In this document: positions 35,526-46,860 of the stretch, piece by piece | Layout: each line of letters begins with the position of its first letter | How positions within the stretch are numbered: the first letter of the stretch is position 1 | Source: Tubulanus polymorphus | Lineage: Eukaryota; Nemertea; Palaeonemertea; Tubulaniformes; Tubulanidae | Reading direction: 5' to 3' | DNA length: 64,000 bases | Assembly: GCF_964204645.1 (NCBI RefSeq) | Contig: NC_134028.1 | Coordinates: 20,372,153-20,436,152, forward strand | Position numbers and translations under genes: made by a program | The notes under the pieces: model-generated | What the model saw: the letters and a program-made list of their open reading frames with translations, nothing else | Told to the model about the DNA's origin: nothing | Database searches by the model: none

Positions 35526-36211
35526 ATGAAATATCTTCTTATATTTGGTAAGTTTGATCCAGCAATTAAAATGCTAAGAGCTCTAGTATACAGATCTCGT
35601 ACGTATCAACGAGCTTCCACTGTATGAAGCAACCCCAAATTCTCAGTTTTTACCAGTTTCAGAAAATTTTCTCTCACCTAAAATTTCAAAAGTTTTCGAA
35701 GTCGTTTTTTGTATGTTTGAGAAGTGCATCTCAGATTTTTGATTGCCTCGTGTGAAGCAAATCTACCCATGATATATACATTATAAGTCGCAATCTCAGT
35801 AGCAGTAACCTAACTTTTGAAATGTTTCACGTTCGTTCGTCTACCGCCAACGGTGATTAGGTTATCTTTACTAATACTGGTTATCCTTACTACGGGTTAT
35901 CCTTACTACGGGTTATCGTTAAGAAGCTATCGTCGAATATGCATCCCTACCCCACAGTAATATAGCCTAGAGTCTAATCAAGAATAAACGGTCATTATTT
36001 TGTAGGTTATACGTTAATATTGGTCGGTGTAATAGTCCAAGGAACGCCTACAATTCCTCCTCAATGTTTCCTATGTAATAATCACCCGGAAGATCAGGAA
36101 TGTTTACAAAAATGTATCGTAGCTGTGAAATGCATGAAACAATGCTACCAGTTCGTACCGGATGAGGCTCAAACTATAGACTGTTACAACCGATGTAATC
36201 AACGTATTTAA
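35526..36211 (+). CDS. Secreted eight-cysteine peptide, two exons
   Basis: A 75-residue precursor. Exon 1 (35526-35547) encodes MKYLLIF plus one base, ending at a consensus GTAAGT donor. Exon 2 (36006-36211) follows TTTTGTAG and completes the glycine codon, then YTLILVGVIVQG. Together they make a clear signal peptide of about 20 residues. The mature part of about 55 residues has eight cysteines spaced C-2-C-8-C-3-C-5-C-3-C-12-C-3-C. The CxxxC pairs suggest helical segments held by disulfides. An AATAAA follows the stop at 36214-36219, and a TATA box precedes the gene. I recognise no named family. A hormone, antimicrobial, venom-like or other extracellular role cannot be separated from sequence alone. 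The phase match and intact signal peptide make the gene itself credible. Confidence 0.75.
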
Positions 36212-36213
36212 TC

Positions 36214-36219
36214 AATAAA
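36214..36219 (+). terminator. Polyadenylation signal of the eight-cysteine peptide gene
   Basis: AATAAA three bases after the stop codon, in the sequence ATCAATAAATTAATT. Position so close to the stop implies a very short 3' untranslated region. Confidence 0.6.
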
Positions 36220-36826
36220 TTAATTATTCACGGATTGATAAACAATCGACTTATGTTCCATATCTTTCCTAACTGTCATTTATTTATGGGGCGATGGATC
36301 TGTCATCACTCGTCAGAAGGAGAATGTTGTACGATCGAAAGCACCTCCTCTCCCCGCCACATTGAGGCAACAGCTTTGCAAAAATGAACCCTTACCAGAG
36401 ACGAGGCATCTTCACAAAAACAAGGGAACTTTGCTTCCCTAACCGAACAAATCTTTAGCGGCTAGAGACACATAAACATAATCTAATGTCCAGGCGGGAA
36501 AGAGAGAGACGTGACTCTCTCAGTTGCTAACAATGCAGTTTGCACAAACTTCACAATCAGACTAAGGGCGGCCTAGGTTTGATATGTGTACAGACCAGGT
36601 CCGGCGTCTAGCAGTCACTGCGTATTGTGGTATTAAAAGAAACTGATATCATTTACAATATTTTGAATCATCATTAATTAGAGTAATTAATTGTCCTGTG
36701 CTCCAGTCTCGAGACTCGGCGCAAACAAGCAATTAACAACAAAATTCTAACGGGTGCGGAGAGCATTGGATTGAGGGGGAGCCGTCTGTGGAGAAACTCT
36801 CAAACATTAGATAGACATTATCCGCG
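36220..36826. other. Spacer between two plus-strand genes
   Basis: Nothing recognised. It presumably contains upstream control sequence of the Ras-like gene. Confidence 0.35.
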
Positions 36827-36834
36827 TATAAATA
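36827..36834 (+). promoter_or_regulatory. TATA box of the Ras-like GTPase gene
   Basis: TATAAATA preceded by CGCG. About 26 nt further on, GTCAGATA fits an initiator, and the ATG follows at 36893. Spacing is that of a standard metazoan core promoter. Confidence 0.6.
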
Positions 36835-36892
36835 AGGAGCGGGGTAATCGTCAGATATCATTCGTGATTCCATCTCGCTAACGACGTATACA

Positions 36893-38034
36893 ATGAAAGG
36901 CACTTTCACTCCGGTTAAACGCAATCGATCATTTACTAAATCTCGTCCATTTCGGGTGATGATTCTAGGATCAAATTCTGTAGGGAAATCAGGTATTTAC
37001 ATATTCATTCACGGTTCATTAACGAAGTTCAAAAGTGATAAACGAAAATGAATTTTTAAATGTCTGCGTCACTTAACACACGAAATCATCGCAAATATTC
37101 TACTCGAGAAAAGAAACAATCTACTTCGTTAGCGTAGAACTATGCACATTTAATTAGGTTGCATATTTTAATATCATTTTGTAGCTTTAGCGGTTCGGTT
37201 CGTGACTAAACGTTTTATTGGCGAATACGATTCGACTACAGGTAAAACTACAGTTCCACGTCGCAAGTCATTGTTACCGATCTGAATAGGGAACTGTTTC
37301 TAGAGGGGTCATTCATTTATCGTTTATTGATGTATTTACAGATCACGTTTATCATTATAATTCCACTGACGATTTTGGCGAGAATATGACATATGAAATC
37401 AATGACGTCACGCGCCAGCAGGTTAGTACCGTAATAACTCCCGAGCATTTTCCTAGTTTGAGGTAACATCTTTAAAAATCTTGTTCAATTTCGATTTCAG
37501 TTGTCGACGGATACCGAAGTTTCATCCGAATTTAAAACTATGGTAAAACGTAGTCATGCGTTCATCGTCATGTATTCGGTCGATGACGTCATCAGTTTCG
37601 AGGAAAGCGTGAACGCGATCGCCGCAATACGTCAGATACGTCACGGATCTAGGCGTAGTACGTCGTTATGGAACTACGGTCTGTCTCTAGTTGCGAATAA
37701 AAGCGATTTAGTAGAATATCGACAAGTGTCGGTGTCTGATGGGCGGAGAGTCGCTCAATGCGCCGGGAACACAGACTTTCACGAGATCAGTGTCAGAGAA
37801 TCATCGACGGACTGCAAGAACGTTTTTCAAAGTTTATACCGGGCTTACACGGAAAACGCATCCGCTAAAACACGGTCAATGCCCAGTTTACGCAGTCCGT
37901 CTCCGAGTTTAAGCCATCACATGGATTTCTCGGACGAAATCGAAGAAAAAGTGAAATCGTTCACGAAAATAATGTCGCAGTTAATTCAGGAAAAAACACC
38001 GAAATTCGGGCGTCGCGGGAGGTATTCGTTTTAG
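36893..38034 (+). CDS. Atypical Ras-like small GTPase, RERG/RASL type, four exons
   Basis: A 256-residue protein of the Ras superfamily. Exons: 36893-36992, 37185-37241, 37342-37421, 37501-38034; all GT-AG with matching phases (1, 1, 0). The G1 P-loop is GSNSVGKS, then ALAVRFVTKRFIGEYDSTT with the switch I region, close to RERG. The G3 motif reads NDVTRQQ, where DxxGQ is expected, so the glycine that senses the gamma-phosphate is replaced by arginine. G4 is NKSD. G5 is weak (ISVRES). A serine-rich linker (SMPSLRSPSPSLS) and a C-terminal helix follow, ending GRRGRYSF. There is no CAAX box, so lipid anchoring is not predicted, as in RERG. Nucleotide binding is plausible; normal GTP hydrolysis is doubtful. 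Target and pathway are unknown. Confidence 0.9.
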
Positions 38035-38375
38035 ACAATGTTCCCGGGATTCACGAAGCTAGAGAATTCACCTGTAAAATATAATTACCACCGATATGTG
38101 CTAAAAAATCATCATTTTGTATAAAAAAAAAACTCAAATTAACTAAAATGAATTCTATTTTATTTGTTGTTCTACAGTCTTTTCTATTCATATTCAACGT
38201 GGCAAGTTTTTGTACCATTCGCCATCTATCGACTCATTCCCGAACTATCCGATATCCGGTGGAGAAGCGGGGCGGGTCACAGCCACTCGTGTCATGGAAA
38301 AATCTACCCTGAATTGGGCTCTTGAATTAAACTTGTATATTCGATGATGAAAAATTCTACTCACTCCCTGTTTTT

Positions 38376-40180
38376 CATATTGACACGATCTATATCTGTT
38401 TATTGGAAACTATATGAGTAGCGTACTTAATGGATGGAAGGGAATGAATAATATATAGACGTTAGGGAGGGAAATATCACTTGTGATATATAATTCATGA
38501 TATTTTTTTCGGTGACGATTTCGTTTATTCCGAGTTCGATAATGTTCCATTGGAAGATGCATCAACGACATTCAGGCTGTCCCCATACTACAGCATATTA
38601 TATTCAACGTTTAACGGTTTCCAGATGATTAATACAAATCAATGTTTAACGCTGTCAAAGATCCCACAAAAATCTATACAAATACGTGTCTAAATCTACA
38701 TTTAATTTCTTGCGATATATCATTCGAACAGCGTTACACTTCACTAATAAGGTACAAGACGAGTTTATGAATAAATGAATTACAACTCAAAACTCGTTCG
38801 ATATACATAATACAATCCACAAACTAATTATGGCCGTGATGACCTAATCGAGAAAACGAAATAATAATATAGCGAGGTACTCTTTAAGTACCTTGTTGAA
38901 ATAGTATTGTGGTATTTCATTTTTTGCGTAACAATTTTTAAAAAGAACATAGCCGCCAAAACTGTCTCGGAATGGCCTCTCAGTTGACATATTGTATGAG
39001 GTTATATATGGTTATCATGAGTATAGTTTTGAGGGTACGGTATATTATAAAGTTACAGATGCACGGTAAGACAGACGGACAGACAGTTGGACATGCAGAC
39101 GGACTGGATGTGTGGGTGCAACATTCTACCCAGCACAGTATGGAACCAATAAATCAATAGGGAAAAGAATGATGCAGTTGTCAAGATATGATACTTAGAT
39201 TCGTGTATGTCATTCTCGAAGTCATGGTTTTCATCGGGGTCACATCTCTGCCGGTCTGCGATGACGATGCGGTTCGGGGATGCGGTGCGCTGCAATGCGG
39301 TGCAGTTCGGGGTACGAAGCGGCGCGGTTCAATGCCTATTGGTTTGGGATATGGTGTGTCACCGTGTGGTGCAGTGCGGTGCGGTTTGGGGTACGGTGTG
39401 TTACGGTGTGGTGCAGTTAGGCGTACGGTGTGGTGCGGTACATTTCGGTGCGGTTCGGGGTGATGCAGTGCAGTGTGGTGCAGTGCGATGCGGTTCGGGG
39501 TACGGTGTGTTACGGTGTTGTGCAGTTCGGCGTACCGTGCGGGGCGGTACATTTCGGTGCGGTTCGGGGTGATGCAGTGCAGTGTGGTGCAGTGCGACGC
39601 GGTTCGGGGCGGCCGTGTATGACTAGTAGCTAGTCAACATCCTCCTTACAACCTAATCAAATCAAAACGGCCACTAATCAACCTTGTGCAGCGATACACG
39701 TCACGCACGTGACTTCCATATCACATATCAACACCCTCTAGCGACACCTAAAGGAGGCAAATCAGCAGCCCAAGGTGCCCGAGTCGAGCATCTGACGCCT
39801 GGCTTCCTTCAATACGCCATAGAGCAACTAAAATTGGAAACAACGTTGGGCTGAAGTTGATAAATTGAGAAATATCAAAATCTCTTGCACCTTGGTAGAA
39901 TAAGCCGCATTCTGAGGGGGGGGGGGGGGAGAAAATAAGTTTAAAAGACCAGTTTAAAAGATTGAAATCGAATTCTATCAATCAAGAATTAGAATCCAAA
40001 TACACCGCGTTTCGAATTTTCACTGATAATCATCGTCAGGGTATCACTAGAAATCTAGTCAGGTGTCTCACCTGACGATCGAAACGTCGCGCATTTATTT
40101 TAGTTCTTGATAAATAAGATTCGATGTTAATCTTTTAGATCCTGTATAGTGGGTTTTAAACTTATTCACCTTCGAATCTA
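38376..40180 (+). repeat. 1.8-kb dispersed element, copy 2
   Basis: Same block order as 23526-25190, starting ATATTGACACGATCTATATCTG and ending near TTTTAAACTTATTC. It is longer mainly because the minisatellite is expanded. A run of about 14 guanines lies near 39917-39930. No intact frame. Confidence 0.75.
39258..39615 (+). repeat. Expanded G-rich minisatellite in copy 2
   Basis: Same GGTGC/GGTTC/GGGGT unit as copy 1. A 109-bp higher-order block (starting TTACGGTGTGGTGCAG near 39401 and TTACGGTGTTGTGCAG near 39510) is tandemly duplicated here but single in copy 1. Confidence 0.85.
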
Positions 40181-42100
40181 TTTCAAGAAGAACGGCTTCT
40201 ATCAGGAAATTTCACTATCAGGAAAATTTACTATAATACCCCCAATCGATGAATTCCTAAATTTAGTCCATGTTGTTCCCTCGTGACTCGCTGATTTTTA
40301 ACGACAAGACACAATATTGCTATCAGTCTCTCAATGTGTTTGTCACGTGTTATATGAGTGAAAACAAGAGAAGTCCTATGCTCATGACGTCACAGTACAT
40401 CCTACATCACGCGCAGTATGCTGTGAATGGTAGCACATGTCACCACTCTCGTGACAGAGTATCCGAAAACCTCTTCTATGAGAAGAGCGAAGATAGAGAG
40501 AAAGAGAGAGAAGAGAGAGTACAAGAGAGAAGAGCGAGGAAGCTGGGTACGTTAACTCAGAAATCGAAGATTTTCTCTCTGAGCGACGTATATAGCGTGT
40601 CGTAGATTACCCAGGCAATTATTCCCGGAGTATGGTCGCCTGTGTACGCTGCTGTTACTACTGGATTATTGAATATTATTAGTCATTAGTGTCATCGCTA
40701 ATTTAACACCGTTTTTTTTTAAAATAGAAACTAGAAATAGAATTGACGCGATAAAACCGGCAGGCACGCGCGTGGATCCAGTCAGGGTCGCGCAGGCACG
40801 AGTTTGAAATATTACGCATCTACCACCGCAAGGTAGCCGCGATCACACGAGCGTTTTTGGCCTGGGACTGACCTTGGAGTAATCAGTCTGATTACTCCAA
40901 GGACTGACCAAATGTCAGACCAGGCTCGTGCCAAATTTTAGCACGGGACAAACGTTTGCGTTTGAACTAACTGGTTCCAGAAATGACTCACTTTGTTTGA
41001 GCGTTGTTTAGTATCGCGTGAGTTGTTTGCATCACGTGACGCGCTCTCCAATAAGCCACGGGCCAAATTTGGCTCGTGGCTGATATTTGCCCGGATCGCC
41101 TCTCCGTTTTCTCTATGTTTTAAGGTATAACAACTTCAGCGCCTTGCGTGTACATCTGAAAACGGGCGCCGATTGGTTGAATGATTTATTTTTACTATAC
41201 ACGATTAGTCACACTACAGTGAACCCGGTTAACGGCTGAGTTCACTGATTGGCTATTTCACTTCTCGATTAGAACTAGAGCCATTTTATAGCTTCCTGTA
41301 TACGTCAGTCAGCCTCTACCAGTCCTTACTACTGTAGTTTTATTTATTGTCTTATATTCGACGACTGTTTGACGACTTGTGTCTGACGAATTTATTAATT
41401 AAAGCAGTTGTAGTAATATATAGTCCGCGCTATACGCCACAATAACCCTCCGCTATACGACAGAATAACCTCGATAAATCTGTCAGAAACTGTCAATATA
41501 AATACACTGTGAGTTCACTGTTGAGTAGCAACGACATAAGAATTGATGAAATTAATTTGAGAGAAGCGACGTTTATGTGATCGTGTAGCAGCACGACCCG
41601 TTACTGCAATATACGCAGCATCTTTTAAAACTCAGATTCAACATGACGAGTAAAACATGATCACGTGTCCCGGTCAAAAACATCTATCAATTCATAGAGA
41701 CAGTTACTTTAATTCAACAGGGATCGTCTTCAAATTCCAATAATTCCCATGACTAAAATAGATCATGTAGAAACAATGAATGAGAATGAGAAAAAGATTT
41801 AGAGATCGTCCCCAGGGGGGTTCAGCGATGTATAAAGAACTGTCCTGAAACACCGAATAAGCTGTGGTTAGGGTCTGTATAACAAAAACTTTCACATCCA
41901 TTGTCTGACAAATTCATTTGTCACAGTTCTTTCCACCGTCCATTGTTGATAGTTCCACTCTGTGCATAGTTCCACCCTGACTGACTCTGAATTAATTGAT
42001 GAACGTTATCATCGAGTTTGAACGATGAGTCAGTAAATGTTCTCGAGGCCGCGGGAAAAGTCAATGAATTTATATTAACAGTTAATCGTTAGTTTAAGGG
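40181..42100. other. Intergenic DNA with a purine repeat and a palindrome
   Basis: Includes an AGAGAG-rich run at 40485-40550, which creates a chance 111-codon frame, and a 31-bp palindrome at 40872-40902. From 41110 to 41520 there are TATA-like and CpG-containing stretches that could be promoter sequence, but I found no attached gene. Confidence 0.4.
40872..40902. repeat. 31-bp near-perfect palindrome
   Basis: CCTTGGAGTAATCAG, a single T, then its exact reverse complement. It sits within a wider region (about 40845-41100) with a pair of GGGACTGACC/GGACTGACCA and GGCTCGTG words, suggesting a small transposon or hairpin. Confidence 0.8.
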
Positions 42101-45100
42101 GAAGGGGCGCGGGTTGGCAAATACCAATCGACGTGATACTAATTAGAATCAGCAATTAACTATATTTAGCTAGGCTTCGTTCGTGGCCGAGACGTCCAGC
42201 GCTGCTTATCATTGAAAGATGAAAATATCTAGAAGGATCGTGACTTTTTACAACCTGCCTTAAACTATGTGATACGAGATAGATAGCGAGCGGCAAACCG
42301 GGCAAACGGGCAGACGGATGGGGAAGGGATCGCGGACTCTAGAGGAAGACCAGTGGCCTAACGCGTGCTGCTGCTGAGAACCGGCCTCGGAGCGGTTCGT
42401 GCAGATCTCGTGCGCAATAGCGATGCTAAAACCGGAAGCACTCGACCATGACGCAATGCACGCTGTCACATGCCACGCACATAAACAAACAGCATAATTC
42501 AAATTCATGAATACCACCGGCATCTCGCGGCAGAGGCAGAACTGGAGGATCGCGAACCAAACATTAATCGATTGAAACGTAGTTAATCGTTGACAACGAA
42601 TGAACGCGTGCATCAGGCTGTGTGGCATTCAGAGCTCGAGCCGCGTTGGGTCTGTCTCCGCGGTGTGTGTCGTGTCACTCGCGCGCTCGATTCAGTATCA
42701 TCGCCGGTTCTGGAGCGTATAGTTCGCACATACCTAGACACTAATAACAATTGGATTAATTTCGCTGATTTATATCTACGAACTCGTGCTCGCGTTGCGA
42801 AGCAAATTCGATAAATTCGACATTGTTCGGAGAGAGGAATTTTAACTACGATAATTTATGGACACCTCCGGCAGCTCATCCCAGGAGGCGGGATACTACA
42901 CGAGGACATATATACTTTTTTCCAATTGCATTCTTTTCAATTTAAAAAAAACTGTTTTACGATAATTTCAAAATTTCGAGAGAGGAATTTCTTCGTGTTT
43001 AATGGTCGCAGGAGAGCTAGTGAACCGCGCGATATATATTCGAGTTTGTGGAACAAGATAAAAAGTACGACTTTGTCGATCAGAAAATCCACGGGCAGAT
43101 AATCACCATCTGTGTCGAGCGAGAGAAGAAAGAAAGAGAGAGAGAGGGAGAGAGAGACAGACAGGATACAGGAAGAGAAGGGACGCATGCTGATGATAGG
43201 GAGATAAAGTTAACTCGGTCTGCGACACGGGGATAGTATAGAGATCGAGGCGGAGAGAGAGATAGTCAAACTCCCAATAGGATAGTGATATTCACGTTCA
43301 TATTCCCCCAACCTGTCGAGTCGGATAAACTGAAGAGAACAGATAGTCTGAGTATGTGACGTTCAGATTGTCTATTCAACCGTGTCGAACTCTTCCCCAC
43401 AGTCTCTCAGTTACAGTCTCGCGATGATACAGTTTTGTATTACGAACACAGTCTGCGTAGCGACCGTAATTATTAAATTTATCGGATGGTTATGCGCGAG
43501 AAAAATAATTCATTGTGCTTCGACGCGTTTTGCTGAATGTGTTTTATAGAAAAGGCAATATATAATTACAAACAAATGAGAGAGGGAGAGAGAGGGGAGG
43601 TCCGCGACAGCTGAAAACCTACAGTTTTATTGATTCATCGCGGAATCTCTATGAGCAGAGTTTCATATACACACACGCGTCGGATGGATATATGAATACG
43701 TGTACAAGGATAACTATAATTCAATGAAGCCACCGTCGTTTGCTTTATTATAGACACAGGTAGGTAAGGAACAGTTTAAGATTGCATTTCTGGTCAACAA
43801 TTACGACAACGATGATATGGTTTCATAATTTACGAAACAGATTCACTAATCCTGTTTGCCGCTTTGACATTTTGTATCATTGCGACATTATCGGCCACTG
43901 ATAAATTACGAAATGATTTGGGACAAATTCCTCAGGGGATAATGGCGTGTCTAGCTTTTCCATACCGATAAGTTTTAACTAGAATTCACTGAATTCAATG
44001 CATAGCATAGTATTGAAGTTACTAAAATTGTCAAATGTTACCTTCAAAAGTACAATCCGTAAATGATCAAATCCCTGTAGTAGTTGGTAGCCTCTATTCC
44101 CTGCTGTTTGACATACATGTATACTATTGAAATTCAAATCGTCATCGGAAAATATATTCAAGTTTTCCACGGACGCTAAAGTGGTAAAACCTTGAATTCA
44201 ACAAGTCTTCACACGATCTAATGATGATGAGCTTTTCACGCGGTTCGCACCATGAGTCAGAATTGTTGAATTTGTTGTTGCTCTTTAATAGGCCTACACT
44301 TTGAATCACTCGGGTACACAGGACAATGATTCTTTACCGTGTTCGGGTCGGAGAGATAAGAGTTTCGGCACCGCAAGTCTCTATTTTTACGCTTGGACGT
44401 CACACGTATCGCTCGCATGCGTCATATTGGTCGTCAAAACGGCAGCCACCCTGACTTGTTACTTAAGTTCAGCTTACGCGGGCCTACGTCCAGCGGCTTA
44501 CATATGACGTTTTTATTTCAGATGGCAAAGTTGCGTGCGCAGATGCCTTAAACTAAGAACCACAAATTATCAATAATAGATGTAATATGAATTCACTGCG
44601 AACTCTTCAGCTGTTGATCTACGTAAACATAACTTGCGTAAATAAGCGATGATTATTGAAAAATTAAAGCCTGTCGTTAAAGCGAAATAAAACAGTATAC
44701 GATAGTGGTGCAAATATGGGGACATCAGACGTAGTCGAATAGTACGGTTTCATTTATCGAGGAGTACCAGAGACTAATTCACTCGAACGTCTAATTATAG
44801 ATCGGTGATGTGTTTGGATCGTTTTTTTTTATGAGGCGCCATGCAGGCTTACTTCCGGCTAGTTGGTACGGCTGTAGGCTGCACACACGCAAGACTGCGG
44901 TCCAGTTTGTTATAGTCCGTGTTGGATAAGACGTATCCAGACCCAACCTCTAGATATCGAGAGATTCATGCCTTTAATGTATGATCTAGACGAATAAACC
45001 ATAAAAGTAGACTCCGTCCAATGCGGATCCGATCAACTCGGTGGATAACTCGCCAACTCGGACGATTTTTCAAAATCTTAAAATAGGGATTGTCCCTGTT

Positions 45101-45946
45101 ATTTATTTTGGTGGTAAATTCAGTTAGATTTTTTGATGGAGTGTCCCTTACGGACCTACCACACCTGCCGGGAGCGAATTGTTATGACTATTATGAAATA
45201 TACATAACATCCAACTCGTATACTTTGTCACTCAAGTCGGACATATTTTTACTCGAACGAAGTGGCCACAAAACTGTAGATGGATTAGACAGGATTATTA
45301 GACAGAATAACCAAACCATAGACTGATAAACCATGGAAAGAGACGGATGGACAGCACAAATAGATACCGGTACCGTTGGCAGCTAAAAGGCAGATGACCA
45401 TAGGCTTACATAGACATTCATTTGACCAGTACAGGCTTTGTCGATCGGGCTTGGATTGTGTTTTTTATACGGTTGCCTCGAATGACAGCCTATGTGTGGC
45501 TTGGATCTGCAATGAATAAAGTATGGGGTAGCATCAATCAAAATAAATTGATTTGTAATGATAAAAACTTTTTTTAAAACCTGAATCATGCATTGCATGT
45601 ATTGCATGTATCAACATATTGACATTATTACTATGTTACCGCGTTTACGGCGAGGCCAAATTGGACATAGGCCATCACTCGAATCGTACCTTTCTTGATA
45701 TTAGTAAGTTTATAGTCATCTTTTATACACATGCCAGCCTATATAACCTTACAAGACAAATGAGAAAAAGAGAAAGATACATTGAGAGAATACATTATGG
45801 CGACGCATTACGCAACCGAGACGCATTATTTATTACATGTTGCTAAATGAAATCGGCATGAATCGTTAGGCCTCCGCTAGTAAATTTCCAAATGATGTTA
45901 TAATAATAAGACTTGATTGATAACATATACACGAATGGTTACTTCT
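42101..45946. other. Gene-poor stretch, possible untranslated or control sequence
   Basis: No exon supported. 42290-42800 is more GC- and CpG-rich than its surroundings. A (GA)n tract lies at 43125-43165 and another purine tract at 43240-43265. Short frames, for example the ATG at 42857, lack a donor site. TAGGCCTA-type words occur near 44290 and 45868. Confidence 0.4.
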
Positions 45947-46860
45947 AAAGTACGAAACGACGAAATTACGAAATATGAAACGAAACTACGAAATGCTAAA
46001 GTACGAAACGAAATACGTAACGAAATGCTAAACTACGAAACAAAATGGCCATTCTTTCGCGTGTACTGCTAAAGTATGAAAATAGATACATTACGAAACG
46101 AAATTGTAATTTTTTTTGCAACAGCAGCCGACTTGTGGAGCTGGCTTAAACGTACGCACCCAGTCTAGTGTAGCAGGGTTCCAGGCTGTGGCCGAGTTTA
46201 GCAATGTCATCAGGCCACCTAACTGCCATGTACATTACTTTTTTTTAGATCAGGCATACAATAACAGACCCGGCATCTATAGAAATGACCAGATCAAAAG
46301 ATTCTATTGGAATACAAAATGGCCCGGCCGCTGCGGAGATACACGGTATTCATTATTTAGCCTTTGGCTTCATCATTGGTTTCCTGGAAACCCTCACTAT
46401 GAATTTACGCTGATTAGGTGACTTTCTGGTTCCTTAAAGAATCGTGTTGTTTTATCCTCGATGGAAGAAATAAAATAACGACCACACACTACAGATTCCG
46501 ATGGATGTTTATCATATCAACTTTGGGACCGTCTCGAAACGTCAGCTAAAAACCTTCCAGCGGCCATTTTAAGAACATAAAATTCTTTCAAAAGATCATT
46601 TACATGTGCCACCAAAATTTTGACAGTCCCTTGGTGTTACGACGAGTTTGGACTATAGTATTGTCGTGTTTGAAATATGACCATTCTGTTTCTAATTTTG
46701 TTTCGTACTTTAGCACTACCTGCTATCATCTTGAGATATTCAATAGCAGACGGTGTGAAAAATCTACCCTTTTTTCGTTTCGCATTTCGTAGTTTCGTAA
46801 TTTCGCTTCGTATTTCGTTATTTCGTTTCATATTTTGTAATTTCGTCGTTTCGTGCTTTT
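45947..46860. mobile_element. 914-bp fold-back element with ACGAAA-rich ends
   Basis: The left end (45947-46110) is built from copies of ACGAAACGAAAT-type words. The right end (about 46670-46860) is the inverted complement (ATTTCGTTTCGT...), finishing CGTCGTTTCGTGCTTT opposite AAAGTACGAAACGACG. The centre of about 560 bp is single copy and includes an unassigned 101-codon plus-strand frame at 46116-46421. No transposase motif is visible. Confidence 0.75.

Noticed and set aside
36733-36924. Minus-strand 63-codon frame
   Set aside because: It is antisense to the promoter and first exon of the Ras-like gene.
40270-40605. 111-codon frame with an EREKEREER segment
   Set aside because: The charged part is a GAGA repeat; no domain, no splice support.
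42260-42628. 122-codon minus-strand frame in a CpG-rich patch
   Set aside because: No recognisable domain or splice sites; GC-rich DNA has fewer chance stops.
42857-42960. ATG followed by DTSGSSSQEAGYY as a possible first exon
   Set aside because: No GT donor follows in a usable place and the frame soon runs into AT-rich sequence.
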